Shown here piece after piece: positions 1-8,773 of a stretch of 47,739 nt of DNA. The stretch comes from an uncultured Saprospiraceae bacterium (GTDB lineage Bacteria; Bacteroidota; Bacteroidia; Chitinophagales; Saprospiraceae), in contig CALHAM010000062.1 in NCBI GenBank assembly GCA_937934275.1, forward strand, positions 1-47,739, written 5' to 3'. The notes beneath the pieces were generated by a model, which was not told where the DNA came from, did not search any database, and was given only the letters and a program-made list of their open reading frames with translations. A program made the position numbers and the translations under genes. Every line of letters starts with the position of its first letter. Position 1 is the stretch's first letter.

Positions 1-251
1 TCAAAACTCGAAAAGCGCAGTTGATGGCGGTCTATTTTGGATTGTATCGGCATAGGCTTTTTCTTTTTTTATGTGTTAAATTTACTGCTTTCCCTCGATT
101 TTTTAAAGAAATAACGTAACTTTGATGTGTAGTTTTTTCACAGACTGGAGGGAAAGCCAAGCGGAGCCGGAGGCGAGCGGGCTTTGCCGCCTTCCGGCGA
201 GCGTTTTTTGAGAGGTTAGGCAAAGCCATGTCGAATACAAGTGGCATATCA
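1..251. other. Intergenic region, no gene seen
   Basis: No convincing gene. Reading frames here have low-complexity basic translations and no family resemblance. Bases 150-200 are GC-rich and the rest is A+T-rich, and the repeat array begins at 252. The left edge may hold the tail of an element that starts outside the window. Confidence 0.5.
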
Positions 252-794
252 ACGGCGCCAGCCCTACGGGCTGTTGGTGGTGTGTTGGGGGGTTGGGTTC
301 TACAAACGGAGTCGGTCCTACGGACCTGTGTGGCATTGGGTCGCTGCCGGTGTGGAGAAGCCCGTTAGGGCTGGCCCCGTTTATAGAAATGGCGATGCGG
401 ACAAATATAAAAGCCCGTAGGGCTGACCCCGTTTGTAGAAATGGCATCGTGAAAAACGTTTGAAGCCCGTTAGGGCTGACCCTGTTTGTAGCAAACCGAC
501 GGAGCCAGCCCTACGGGCTTTTGGTGGTGTGTTGGTGGGTTGGGTTCTACAAACGGAGTCGGTCCTACGGACCTGCGTGGCATTGGGCTGGCGCCGGTGT
601 GGAGAAGCCCGTCAGGGCTGGCGCCGTTTGTAGAAATGGCGTCGTGAATGCATATAAAAGCCCGTTAGGGCTGCCCCCGTTTGTAGCCAATGGCATCGCG
701 AAATATGTATGAAGCCCGTCAGGGCTGGTGCCGTTTGTAGCCAATGGCATCGCGAAAAACGTATGAAGCCCGTCAGGGCTGGCTCCGTTTGTAG
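252..794. repeat. Extragenic palindromic repeat array with a 247-bp tandem duplication
   Basis: Seven direct copies of a unit of about 37 bases start near 359, 411, 463, 605, 659, 712 and 765, so the pitch is 52-54 bp within each run. Each carries the dyad AGCCCGTTAGGGCT (or GTC/GTA variants) followed by a CCGTTTGTAG core. At 252-270 and 499-518 the same core appears inverted as AGCCCTACGGGCT, and each is followed by a GGTCCTACGGACC palindrome (near 314 and 561). Bases 252-498 match 499-747 at a constant offset of about 247, so the block was duplicated as a whole. It lies directly upstream of mqnD. The repeats resemble REP/BIME-type extragenic elements. No transposase is present in the window. 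Confidence 0.85.
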
Positions 795-845
795 TTGGTT
801 GTTTTATGTAGCAACGTTTGCCGGTTCAGCGGCGTTTAGGGAGGC

Positions 846-1682
846 ATGAACACAGCTTTAAGTTTGGGCTATTCGCCCTGTCCGAACGACACCTTTATTT
901 TCGATGCCTTGGTGCACGGCAAAATAGATACGGAAGGGCTTCACTTTGAGCCGATTTTGGAAGACGTAGAGACGCTCAACCGCTGGGCTTTTGCGGGCGA
1001 TTTGGACGTAACGAAGTTGAGCTACCACGCTTTGGCACACTTGACACATCGGTATCGGCTTCTGGAGGCCGGCAGTGCCTTGGGCTTCGGCTGCGGTCCT
1101 CTGCTTATTGCCCGCCGTCCGCTGAGCACGGCCGACATCAACGCCGGCCCTATCGGCATACCCGGCCAGCTCACCACGGCCAATTTCCTACTCAGCCTGG
1201 CCTTTCCGCAGGCCAACCATAAGGTGGAGATGCTTTTTTCCGACATCGAAGATGCCGTGTTGCGGGGCGACGTCGTCGCAGGTCTCATCATTCACGAAAA
1301 TCGCTTCACGTACGCGCAAAAGGGCCTCACTTGCCTGACCGACTTGGGCGCTTGGTGGGAGCGCCAAACGGGGTTGCCCATCCCTCTGGGCGGCATCGCC
1401 GTGCGCCGCGACTTACCCGCCGACGTCCAGCAGCGCCTCAACCGCGCCCTGCAGCGCAGCGTGGAGTATGCTCTAGCTCACCCTGAGGCCGCTATGCCCT
1501 ACGTGCGCCAACACGCGCAAGCCATGGACGACGACGTCATGCGCGCCCACATCCGCCTATACGTCAACGACTTCTCCCGAAACCTCGGAACCACCGGACG
1601 CCAAGCCGTCGCCCAGATGTTTCGCATGGCCTACGAGGCCGGGGTCATCCCTCACTATTCAACAGATTTTTTTATAAATTAA
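846..1682 (+). CDS. mqnD: 1,4-dihydroxy-6-naphthoate synthase (futalosine pathway)
   Basis: MqnD converts cyclic dehypoxanthinyl futalosine to 1,4-dihydroxy-6-naphthoate in the futalosine route to menaquinone, in the cytoplasm. The 278-residue length is normal. The N-terminus carries the family signature YSPCPNDTF (residues 9-17). A periplasmic-binding-protein fold is implied by family. H150-E151 in the IIHENRFTY stretch is the conserved histidine region. The ATG follows an AGGGAGG purine run at 838-844, which is very close to the start codon. A terminator hairpin lies 84 bases after the stop, so it looks monocistronic. menG, the last methylation step of the same quinone, is at 39874-40617. 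MqnA is a paralogue, but the PCPNDTF signature and the length favour MqnD. Confidence 0.95.
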   Translation: MNTALSLGYSPCPNDTFIFDALVHGKIDTEGLHFEPILEDVETLNRWAFAGDLDVTKLSYHALAHLTHRYRLLEAGSALGFGCGPLLIARRPLSTADINAGPIGIPGQLTTANFLLSLAFPQANHKVEMLFSDIEDAVLRGDVVAGLIIHENRFTYAQKGLTCLTDLGAWWERQTGLPIPLGGIAVRRDLPADVQQRLNRALQRSVEYALAHPEAAMPYVRQHAQAMDDDVMRAHIRLYVNDFSRNLGTTGRQAVAQMFRMAYEAGVIPHYSTDFFIN

Positions 1683-1765
1683 AGAAAAAACCTATGTTTT
1701 GGCACGGTTTTCGATGCCCTATAAGTGTGTGTGTAAGTATTGTTTTTAGAATTGGAAAATTCGGG

Positions 1766-1791
1766 GCGCGTGAAAAGTCACGCGCTTTTTT
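1766..1791 (+). terminator. Rho-independent terminator after mqnD
   Basis: A perfect 8-bp stem (GCGCGTGA 1766-1773 with TCACGCGC 1778-1785), an AAAG loop and a run of six T. It lies 84 bases after the mqnD stop. Confidence 0.85.
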
Positions 1792-1871
1792 GTTTTTTAT
1801 CGCTCAACTTCTCGTGGAGAAGGTGAATACAGCGCGGCGCGGGGCAAGTGCTTCGGCGTTTGGAGGTGTTC

Positions 1872-1879
1872 TATCTTTG
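1872..1879 (+). promoter_or_regulatory. Bacteroidota -7 promoter box upstream of cinA
   Basis: TATCTTTG fits TAnnTTTG and lies 41 bases before the chosen cinA ATG. No good -33 TTTG is visible at the usual distance. Confidence 0.5.
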
Positions 1880-1920
1880 GGCGCTCAAACCGCTTTGGAC
1901 GGCGGGCGTTCTTGAGAAGC

Positions 1921-3186
1921 ATGGATGTCTATTTGCTTTTGATTGGCGACGAGATTCTCTTGGGCCAAGTGGTGGACACGAACTCGGCTTGGCTGGGGCA
2001 GCAGTTAGCTCTGCACGGCTATCGGGTGGTGGGCAAGATGGCGGTACCCGACGAGCGCGCCGCCATTTTGGCGGCCTTAGATTGGGCTGCTCAACGTGCG
2101 CAGTTGGTCATCACGACGGGTGGCTTAGGCCCCACGAAAGACGACATTACGCGCGGGGCGCTGGCCCAATACTTTGGCTCAGAGCTGGTTTTTCATCAGG
2201 AGACCTACGACCGCATTAGGGCCTATTTTGCGCGCATTGGCAAGCCGGTGCCCGAGAGTGCGCGCCAGCAAGCCACGTTGCCTCAAAAGGCCGTGTTGCT
2301 GACCAATAAGGTAGGCAGTGCGCCGGGCATGTGGTTCGAGCGCGCGGGCAAGGTGTTCGTCTCGCTGCCGGGCGTGCCTTTCGAGATGCAATACTTGATG
2401 AGCGAAGAGGTGTTGCCGCGCTTGCGCAAGCACTTTCCGGGCAAGCCGCTGGCCCACCGAACGCTGCGCACGGCTGGCGAGGGCGAAAGCGCTATTGCGA
2501 AGCGCCTCGAGGCTTTCGAGGAGGCCCTGCCGGCACACCTTCGGCTGGCCTATTTGCCGTCGCTGGGCCAAGTGCGCCTGCGCCTGAGCGGCACGTGGCC
2601 ACACGCCGAGGTGCCGCCCGACGCCGAAGAGCGCCTGCGCGCCGAGGTAGACGCTTATGCCGACCAGCTGCGCGCTTTGCTGCCCGACCTCGTCTTTGGC
2701 GTGGAGGAGGATACGCTCGAGCAAGTCGTCGGGCGCCTACTGCAGGAGCGCGGCTTGCTGTTCGGCAGCGCGGAAAGCTGCACGGGTGGCTACGTCGCAC
2801 ACCTGATGACGTCTGTCCCGGGCAGCTCGGAGTACTTTGCGGGCAGTGTTGTCGCCTATTCCAACGCGCTAAAGACTCAGCTTCTCGGCGTTCGGCCCGA
2901 GACGTTGGAGCGCTGCGGCGCCGTTAGTGAAGAAACCGTGCGCGAGATGGTGGCCGGTGCGCTCCAGACTTTAGGCGTACAGGTAGCCTTAGCCGTTTCT
3001 GGCATTGCTGGCCCGAGCGGCGGCACGCCCGAAAAGCCCGTAGGCACGGTCTGGCTGGCCGTGGGCGACCGAGCGCGCATCGTCGCTCAAAAGCACGTCT
3101 TTGCCCGCGACCGCGTCAAAAACATCCAATTAGCCGCTACCTTTGGGCTTAATATGGTGCGTAAGTTCCTGCTAAACGCCCTCTAA
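1921..3186 (+). CDS. cinA: CinA family protein: MoaB-like domain plus nicotinamide-nucleotide amidase
   Basis: CinA-type protein of 421 residues. The N-terminal MoaB/MogA-like domain (about 1-170) starts with LIGDEILLGQVVDTN and contains GGLGPTKDD (67-75). The C-terminal PncC-like domain (about 260-421) has AESCTGG and AVSGIAGPSGG, typical of NMN amidohydrolases that recycle pyridine nucleotides. In-frame TTG at 1912 would add three residues. ATG 1921 is preferred because family members begin right before the GDE motif. The gene is followed after 19 bases by the ftsE-like gene on the same strand, so the two are probably cotranscribed. Confidence 0.93.
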   Translation: MDVYLLLIGDEILLGQVVDTNSAWLGQQLALHGYRVVGKMAVPDERAAILAALDWAAQRAQLVITTGGLGPTKDDITRGALAQYFGSELVFHQETYDRIRAYFARIGKPVPESARQQATLPQKAVLLTNKVGSAPGMWFERAGKVFVSLPGVPFEMQYLMSEEVLPRLRKHFPGKPLAHRTLRTAGEGESAIAKRLEAFEEALPAHLRLAYLPSLGQVRLRLSGTWPHAEVPPDAEERLRAEVDAYADQLRALLPDLVFGVEEDTLEQVVGRLLQERGLLFGSAESCTGGYVAHLMTSVPGSSEYFAGSVVAYSNALKTQLLGVRPETLERCGAVSEETVREMVAGALQTLGVQVALAVSGIAGPSGGTPEKPVGTVWLAVGDRARIVAQKHVFARDRVKNIQLAATFGLNMVRKFLLNAL

Positions 3187-3205
3187 AGCCCTCCGACGAC
3201 CTGCC

Positions 3206-3895
3206 ATGCAGCCCATCATTCGCCTGAGTAATGCCGACATCTGCCAGCAAGACGGCCGCGTCGTGTTGGAAAACATCAACCTCACCATAGGCCCTGGCGA
3301 GTTTACCTACCTCATCGGCAAAACCGGAAGCGGCAAGACGAGCCTGCTCAAAACGCTGTACGCCGCCTTGCCCTTGACCAAGGGCAAAGGAGAAGTGGCC
3401 GGCTTTGACCTTAGCACCATCTCGCGCCACAACGTTCACTTGTTGCGCCGCCAGCTGGGCATCGTGTTTCAAGACTTCAACCTGCTGACCGACCGCAACG
3501 TGGAGGAGAACCTGCTCTTTGTGTTGCGCGCTACCGGCTGGAAAGCCCCTGCAGAAATGCTCCAGCGCGTGCAGGAAGTGCTCGAGGGCGTTCAACTGGT
3601 CGACAAGCGGCACGCCATGCCCTTCGAACTATCGGGCGGCGAACAGCAGCGCATCGTATTGGCCCGCGCCCTGCTCAATCGGCCCGCTCTGCTCATCGCC
3701 GACGAACCCACCGGCAACCTCGACCCCGAAACCAGTGACGATGTGCTGCTGCTCATGCGCAACTTGGCCAAAACGTACAATACGGCCGTCCTGTGTGCTA
3801 CACACGACTACCGGATCTTGCAAAACTTCCCAGCGCGCATCATTCGCATTCGAAACGGCAAGCTCATCGAAGACGATGGCTCAGCGGCTCAATAG
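3206..3895 (+). CDS. FtsE-like ABC transporter ATP-binding protein
   Basis: ABC ATPase subunit of 229 residues. Visible motifs: Walker A GKTGSGKT (38-45), Q-loop Q89, signature LSGGEQQR (142-149), Walker B ALLIADE (161-167) and switch H200. Sequence and size fit FtsE, which with the membrane protein FtsX controls peptidoglycan hydrolases at the division site. LolD and MacB ATPases are the nearest alternatives. No FtsX-like permease lies next to it: the neighbours are cinA (19 bases upstream) and a convergent ATP-grasp-like gene. The partner must be encoded elsewhere. Confidence 0.88.
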   Translation: MQPIIRLSNADICQQDGRVVLENINLTIGPGEFTYLIGKTGSGKTSLLKTLYAALPLTKGKGEVAGFDLSTISRHNVHLLRRQLGIVFQDFNLLTDRNVEENLLFVLRATGWKAPAEMLQRVQEVLEGVQLVDKRHAMPFELSGGEQQRIVLARALLNRPALLIADEPTGNLDPETSDDVLLLMRNLAKTYNTAVLCATHDYRILQNFPARIIRIRNGKLIEDDGSAAQ

Positions 3896-3922
3896 GCCGC
3901 CCAACCTGCGCCCTGCCAACCC

Positions 3923-5125
3923 TCAGAGTGGCTCGAAAAAACCTACACTTGAGCCGACCCACTCCTTGCCCATATTGTAGCGTACCCCCACCATTTCGCC
4001 CTTGCTCATGCGAATGAGGTTGTTGACCAAGCGCGGGCGCGCCCAGTCTTTGGCCCATAAAACCATCATGCGGATTTCGCACTTGGCCGGCTCGGCGGGG
4101 TCGAGCGTCTGCACGCACGGAGCATACGGCTTTTTGCGCTGCAGGATGTAGTCCGACGGGTTGGACACGGCGGCGATGTCTTCGGGGGTAACGTGGATCT
4201 TTACCCCTTGCCCTGAAAAAGAGAACAAGGGCTTGAGCACCCAATTTTCCAAGTCGTCGGGTATGCTCTCGAGGGCGCCGAGGAAGTGCGTTTCGGGCAC
4301 GAAAGGCGATTTGAGAAAGGGGAGCGTGTGTTTGGAGATGCGAAAGAACCAATTGGGGTGGCCCACCCATTCGGCGTTGACCTCCGTGAGCAAATCCCAC
4401 TCGCGGGGCAAGTCGGCGCGTCGATCGAGTTCGTCGAAGATGATGCGGTTGTAGATGCGCTCGATAGGGATGCGGCGGCCCTCCTCGTTGATGTAGTACA
4501 GGTCGCGGCCGCTGCGCTTGATTTGCGAAAGACAAAGCACCGGAATGCCCAAGTATTTGCGAGTCCCCCAAAAGTCAATGCGCGTGTTTTGCTTTTCGGG
4601 TTCGATTTCGAGCAGCACGACGTTTTCGGGGCGGGCATTGCCCACAATGATGTTGCGCAAGAGGTCTAAGTAGCTTTCGGCGTCTAAGCCGCTGAAGAGG
4701 TGGTGGAAGTCGGGCGGGATGTCGAAGTGCCTGCGGTAGGCCTTGGCCAGCAGGTGTTGGTAAAAATACAGGGAGGGGAAGCCCTGCATCTCAATGAGTT
4801 GCGGCGTGAATTCGCCGTTTTCATCACGGCAGATGCCGAAGTCGAGTTGTAGGAAGGTAGTGTGTTCGTCCTCATTGGGCACGCGCAGGTGTGGGGGGAT
4901 GGCGGCTTCGCTTTGCTGGCGAAAGTCGGGGTGTTCGATGACGCTCAGAATATCCTCGACTCCTTGCAAGAGTTTCACTTTTAGCGGTTTGGGTATAAAG
5001 ACCGGCGTCTCGCAGACGCGGAAGCTGACGGGTTCGCCAAACTCAGTATCCATGGTGTGCAGCAGGGCCTGGTATTTTTCGGGCGAAAAGGCAGCGTTAA
5101 AGCGTTGGCGTAATTCAGCGTGCAT
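3923..5125 (-). CDS. Uncharacterised ATP-grasp-like protein
   Basis: 400-residue soluble protein that I recognise only at fold level. PQLIEMQGFPSLYFYQH sits near residue 145. The C-terminal half has features expected of ATP-grasp ligases: a lysine before a glycine-rich loop (NWVLKPLFSFSGQGV, about residues 300-315), CEIRMMVLW, and an acidic/Asn metal-binding-like segment PRLVNNLIRMSKGE. ATP-grasp enzymes join a carboxylate to an amine or thiol through an acyl phosphate. The substrate here is unknown. The frame stays open upstream to 5248, but that part looks non-coding, so ATG 5125 (MHAELRQRF) is chosen. It converges on the ftsE-like gene with 27 bases between stops. Confidence 0.75.
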   Translation of the reverse strand: MHAELRQRFNAAFSPEKYQALLHTMDTEFGEPVSFRVCETPVFIPKPLKVKLLQGVEDILSVIEHPDFRQQSEAAIPPHLRVPNEDEHTTFLQLDFGICRDENGEFTPQLIEMQGFPSLYFYQHLLAKAYRRHFDIPPDFHHLFSGLDAESYLDLLRNIIVGNARPENVVLLEIEPEKQNTRIDFWGTRKYLGIPVLCLSQIKRSGRDLYYINEEGRRIPIERIYNRIIFDELDRRADLPREWDLLTEVNAEWVGHPNWFFRISKHTLPFLKSPFVPETHFLGALESIPDDLENWVLKPLFSFSGQGVKIHVTPEDIAAVSNPSDYILQRKKPYAPCVQTLDPAEPAKCEIRMMVLWAKDWARPRLVNNLIRMSKGEMVGVRYNMGKEWVGSSVGFFEPL

Positions 5126-5240
5126 ACAGGTGTTTTTTGTGAAAAGCAGGCGGTTGCGGCCGCCAAAGGCGCTAACCGTTGCGCAATAATACGCCTGACG
5201 CTGGTAATGGACGGGGAGCAGTTGCAGCGTTGTAGTCGCG

Positions 5241-5300
5241 GCCACCAAGGCACTAAGGGAGGTGTAAAGGCAGCCGGCGTTTCATAGCCACCAAGGCACG
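5241..5300. repeat. Two copies of a short dispersed GCCACCAAGGCAC repeat
   Basis: GCCACCAAGGCACTAAGG at 5241-5258 and GCCACCAAGGCACG at 5287-5300. A diverged inverted copy (CTTAGCGCCTTAGTGGC) occurs at 28252-28268. All three are intergenic. Confidence 0.5.
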
Positions 5301-5505
5301 AGTGGGCTTACCGCGAATGTGCGAAGACGAAACGCAAGGGACACGAAAGCTTCTTCCACAACAAGGCCTCAGTACCGGCAAGGTGCTGCCTTGCCAGACG
5401 CTGTTGCTGTGGCTTTTCCCTGAGCCAGTCGGGGCAGAGCAGAGCTGTGGAAATAGGAGTATTCGAGACGACAGGCTCGAATGCTCTAAGGGCGGTTTTT
5501 CGCTT

Positions 5506-5513
5506 TACCTTTG
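5506..5513 (+). promoter_or_regulatory. -7 promoter box upstream of the DUF3467 gene
   Basis: TACCTTTG fits TAnnTTTG. It lies 138 bases before the chosen ATG, which implies an unusually long leader if it is used. Confidence 0.4.
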
Positions 5514-5650
5514 CCCGCGCTTCTGGGGCGCCCGCGCTGGCAAGAAGGCGGTTAGCGCGCACGGTGGTGCGGTTGCAGCGTTTTGAGCAGCCTTTGGGCG
5601 TCTGCGCGAGGAAGCCTGTTTTGATTTCTCAAAAAAATACTCTCGACACT

Positions 5651-5968
5651 ATGCCGGATAACATCCATCCACAGCCTACGCTGAACATCGAGCTCCCTGA
5701 AGACGTGGCAGAGGGCATTTACTCTAATTTGGCGATCATTTCCCACTCGAACGCTGAGTTTGTGGTGGACTTCATTCGGATGATGCCCAACGTGCCTAAG
5801 GCGCGCGTGAAGTCGCGCATTATCCTGACGCCGCAGCACGCCAAGCGCCTGCTGTTTGCCCTGAAGGATAACATCCAGAAGTACGAAATGCAATTTGGCA
5901 AGATTGAAGAGCCGGAGCACCCGCAGCTGCCGCCGATGAACTTCAACACGCCGCCGGCACAGGCCTAA
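5651..5968 (+). CDS. DUF3467 family small protein
   Basis: 105-residue protein matching the DUF3467 type common in Bacteroidota: an N-terminal strand with ELPEDVAEGIYSNLAII, then FVVDFIRMMP, then a conserved KSRIILTPQHAKRLLFAL stretch and a short helix, ending in a Pro-rich tail. Function unknown. The small size and lack of a signal or membrane segment suggest a cytoplasmic binding protein. The frame is open to 5447, but the upstream translation is Arg/Ala-rich and unlike the family, so ATG 5651 is used. It is convergent with the metallo-hydrolase gene, with only 14 bases between the stops. Confidence 0.85.
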   Translation: MPDNIHPQPTLNIELPEDVAEGIYSNLAIISHSNAEFVVDFIRMMPNVPKARVKSRIILTPQHAKRLLFALKDNIQKYEMQFGKIEEPEHPQLPPMNFNTPPAQA

Positions 5969-5982
5969 GGGCGTATGTGCCA

Positions 5983-7392
5983 TTAGAGGGTATATTCCTG
6001 ACCTAGTTCGGGGATATCTACCGTTTTGAAGCCGTTGTGCAGCAGGGTATCGCGCCAGATTTGCTGGCGTTCAAAGGTGCCGTGGGTGAGCCACATCTGG
6101 CGCACGGAGGCGCGCTGGTTTTCCAGGAACTGGAGCATCTCGGCGCGGTCGGCATGAGCACTGAAGGAGTCCATGACCTCTACTTCAGCAAGTACTTGTT
6201 TGTTTTCGCCGAAGATTTCCATGCTTTTGGCACCGGCGCGCAGCTTTCCACCCGGAGTTTCGGGGGCGCAATAGCCAATGATGAGGAAGGTGGCTCGCCA
6301 GTCTTCGATGTTGTTGTACAGGTGGTGCCGGATGCGGCCGGCGTTCATCATGCCTGAGGCGGCAATGATGATGCAGGGCTTCTGGAGGTGGTTGAGCTGT
6401 TTGCTGGCCTCAACGGATCGGATGTATTGCAATTCCTTGAATCCGAACGGATTTTCGTTTTCGATCAGGTACTGGTGGAGTTCCTGGTCGAAGCATTCCA
6501 AGTGGTCGAGGAAGACGTCGGTAGCGTCTACGGCCAGGGGGCTATCCACGAAGACGGGCACTTTGGGCAGGCGCCCAGCATGATGCAATTGGTCGAGGAG
6601 GTAAACGACTTCTTGCGTTCGGCCCACCGAGAAGGCGGGAATGATGAGTTTGCCTTTTTTTTCTACGCAGGTGTGGTGGACGATGCGATACAGGTGCTCC
6701 AATTCAGCCGGAGCGGCTTCGTGTTCGCGGTCGCCATAGGTGCTTTCGCAGATGAGGTAGTCCACTTCGGGCATGGGTTGCGGGTCGCGCAGGAGGGGGC
6801 GATTGGGGCGACCGATGTCGCCGGTGAAGCCAAAGCGCACCGTGTGGTCATCTTGCCGGATTTCGAGCGTTACGGAGGCGCTGCCCAAGATGTGGCCGGC
6901 GTCGCGAAAGAGCACACGCACGCGCGGATGGACGACAAACCACTGTTCGTAGCTAAAAGAGGCGAACTGGTTCATCGCTTTATGGACGTCGGCAGTCGTA
7001 TAGAGCGGCTTTTTTTCCGAGGTGCCGGGCGGTCGGCGCTTGTTGTCGTAGTAAGCATCGGCCTCTTGAATTTTGGCCGAGTCCAAGAGCATGATGGCAC
7101 TTAGGTCGCGGGTAGCGTGTGTGGCATAGATAATGCCTCGAAAACCATCGGCGATGAGTTTGGGCACGCGGCCGGTGTGGTCAATATGGGCATGGCTCAG
7201 GATGAGGCAATTCACTTCCGGAGGGTTGAACAGCCATTTTTGGTTAAAGCTGTGCAGAGGGCTTCCCTCTACTTCGCTGTTGCCGCCCTGATAAAGGCCG
7301 CAGTCGAGCAAGATGCGAAAACCGTCGTCGAGGGTGATGAGGTGAGAAGAGCCGGTTACCTCGCGCGCTGCACCGCAGAATTGAATAGTCAT
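5983..7392 (-). CDS. MBL-fold beta-CASP RNA metallo-hydrolase
   Basis: 469-residue protein of the metallo-beta-lactamase/beta-CASP class, similar to bacterial CPSF73/YSH1-like RNases. The zinc motif SHAHIDH is at 66-72 (H67, H69, D71, H72). Further motifs are FRDAGHILGSASV, FTGDIG, ESTYGDREH, the beta-CASP segment with AASGMMNAGRIRHHL, and FSAHADRAEM near the C-terminus. Family members process or degrade RNA in the cytoplasm; the target here is not known. An in-frame start ten codons upstream (7422) exists, but MTIQFCGAAREVTGS matches the usual beginning, so 7392 is taken. Confidence 0.92.
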   Translation of the reverse strand: MTIQFCGAAREVTGSSHLITLDDGFRILLDCGLYQGGNSEVEGSPLHSFNQKWLFNPPEVNCLILSHAHIDHTGRVPKLIADGFRGIIYATHATRDLSAIMLLDSAKIQEADAYYDNKRRPPGTSEKKPLYTTADVHKAMNQFASFSYEQWFVVHPRVRVLFRDAGHILGSASVTLEIRQDDHTVRFGFTGDIGRPNRPLLRDPQPMPEVDYLICESTYGDREHEAAPAELEHLYRIVHHTCVEKKGKLIIPAFSVGRTQEVVYLLDQLHHAGRLPKVPVFVDSPLAVDATDVFLDHLECFDQELHQYLIENENPFGFKELQYIRSVEASKQLNHLQKPCIIIAASGMMNAGRIRHHLYNNIEDWRATFLIIGYCAPETPGGKLRAGAKSMEIFGENKQVLAEVEVMDSFSAHADRAEMLQFLENQRASVRQMWLTHGTFERQQIWRDTLLHNGFKTVDIPELGQEYTL

Positions 7393-7542
7393 AGCAGGTG
7401 ATAAACCATTGGTGTGGTGCAAAGTAAGGCAACCACATCCGTTTCAGTTGCTTTCTTTTTGCTTGAAAAAAGCAGCGCGTAGGGCAGCGGGCGAAGGCGG
7501 GAAGGGTTCTTTGGTGAATGGTCGGCTCCGAATTTCGGAGGC

Positions 7543-8742
7543 TCAGAGGAAATCCAACAGTTCGAAGGCCTGTCCTAAAATGGGCTGAGAATGGGTTTCT
7601 AGCCAGCGTTCCAACACGGTAGCGTAGGCTTGTCGGAAATCCGTGGTGAACTTTAAGTCTCCTTGGTCGAGGTCGTTCAGGTCGGGTAGGGCGTTGAGTA
7701 GGCCCGGGCGCCGCAGTGCTCCGCCTAGAAAGAACATGAGATTAGCAGTGCCGTGGTCGGTGCCGCCGCTGGCGTTTTGGCTGACGCGCCGGCCAAACTC
7801 GGAGAAGGTCATTACGAGCACGTCGCTCCAGCGCCCTTGGGCTTTGAGGTCGGCGGCAAAGGCGGCCAAAGCGGCGTCGAGTTGGCTCAGGAGGCGCTGG
7901 TGCTGCATGGGTTGGTTGATGTGGGTATCGAAGCTGCCCAGCGATAAGTAGTAAACGACAGTGTCGGCCTCGCCTAAGATAAGAGAGGCTACGGTTCTCA
8001 ATTGTCGGCCCAAGGGGGTATCGGGGTAGTTGGCGGTGGAGGGTTTAACGCCGCTTTTTTTGAAGATATACTCTGCGGAAGCGATGGCGTCGGCCATAGT
8101 TTTCTGCAAATAGGCGAGTGGAGTGTCGCTGGGAGCTACGGGGGCTGCAGCGGCGTACTCCGCGAAGTAAGCGCTTCGAATGGCAGCGTACAGCTCGGCG
8201 GGTTCGCGCAAGGCGATGCCTTTGCGCTGTTGGCCTTTGAGGGCGAGGCTTATGGCGTCGCCCAGTTCGAGGGCCGGTGCTTGGCAAGGTTTGGATGGGC
8301 AATGTGCGTCCAGGTAACGCCCTATCCATCCGGTGTGCCAGTATTCAGAGGCGGGGCTGGCGCTGTGCCAAATGTCCATGCTGCGGAAGTGCGAGCGGTC
8401 GGGATTGGGGTAGCCCACGTTGTGTAGTACGGCTAAGTGGCCGTCGTCGTAGAGGCGTTTCAGGCCCGCAAGGGCGGGGTGTAGGGCGGCCTCAGCCGTG
8501 AGGGGCAGCGCGTGAGCGGCTTTTATGGCGATTCGAGGGCGCTCGCGGTAATAGATGTCATTGCCTATAGGAACGACCGTGTTGAGGCCGTCGTTGCCGC
8601 CGCTGAGCTGCACAACGACGAGTACTTTGCCGCGGTTGGGCAAGGCCGCTGGGCGCGCATGGGCTTGCAGGAAGCGCGGCAGATACAGAGAAGCGGCCGC
8701 GAGAGAGGCAGTTTTGAGGAAGGTTCGGCGTCGGATGAGCAT
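7543..8742 (-). CDS. DUF1501 domain protein with Tat signal
   Basis: 399 residues. The N-terminus carries a twin-arginine motif (RRRTFLK, 4-10) followed by a hydrophobic Ala/Leu stretch, so the protein is probably exported folded. The rest matches the DUF1501 family (alkaline-phosphatase superfamily fold): VVVQLSGGNDGLNT, then NPDRSHFRSMDIWHSAS, then VMTFSEFGRRV, and GTDHGTAN near the C-terminus. Function is not established. It lies 31 bases downstream of the DUF1800 gene on the same strand. These two families are habitually paired, so they probably act together outside the cytoplasmic membrane. Confidence 0.9.
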   Translation of the reverse strand: MLIRRRTFLKTASLAAASLYLPRFLQAHARPAALPNRGKVLVVVQLSGGNDGLNTVVPIGNDIYYRERPRIAIKAAHALPLTAEAALHPALAGLKRLYDDGHLAVLHNVGYPNPDRSHFRSMDIWHSASPASEYWHTGWIGRYLDAHCPSKPCQAPALELGDAISLALKGQQRKGIALREPAELYAAIRSAYFAEYAAAAPVAPSDTPLAYLQKTMADAIASAEYIFKKSGVKPSTANYPDTPLGRQLRTVASLILGEADTVVYYLSLGSFDTHINQPMQHQRLLSQLDAALAAFAADLKAQGRWSDVLVMTFSEFGRRVSQNASGGTDHGTANLMFFLGGALRRPGLLNALPDLNDLDQGDLKFTTDFRQAYATVLERWLETHSQPILGQAFELLDFL

Positions 8743-8773
8743 AGTAAGCGCGGCTGAAAGGTAGGTGGAAGTG

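Larger units (their letters stand above)
5126..5650. other. Intergenic region with hairpins and degenerate repeats
   Basis: About 525 bases with no convincing gene. It holds two copies of a short dispersed repeat (5241-5300), a 7-bp hairpin GGCAAGG/CCTTGCC (5377-5395), a second one ATTCGAG/CTCGAAT (5461-5482) and a -7 promoter box (5506-5513) for the gene at 5651. The hairpins lack T tracts, so they are not obvious terminators. Confidence 0.5.

Noticed and set aside
103-447. 114-codon minus-strand open frame and the similar 565-750 frame
   Set aside because: They run through the palindromic repeat array. The translation reflects the repeat (recurring NGLL/GSDP-like peptides), not a protein family.
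359-794. CRISPR array
   Set aside because: The spacing is regular, but the stretches between dyads are short (about 15 bases) and similar to one another, units also occur inverted, and no cas gene is present.
1694-1915. 73-codon plus-strand frame after mqnD
   Set aside because: It spans a clear terminator and a promoter box, and the translation resembles no family.
5461-5482. Terminator at ATTCGAG/CTCGAAT
   Set aside because: The stem is short and no T tract follows within ten bases, and no gene lies directly upstream on that strand.
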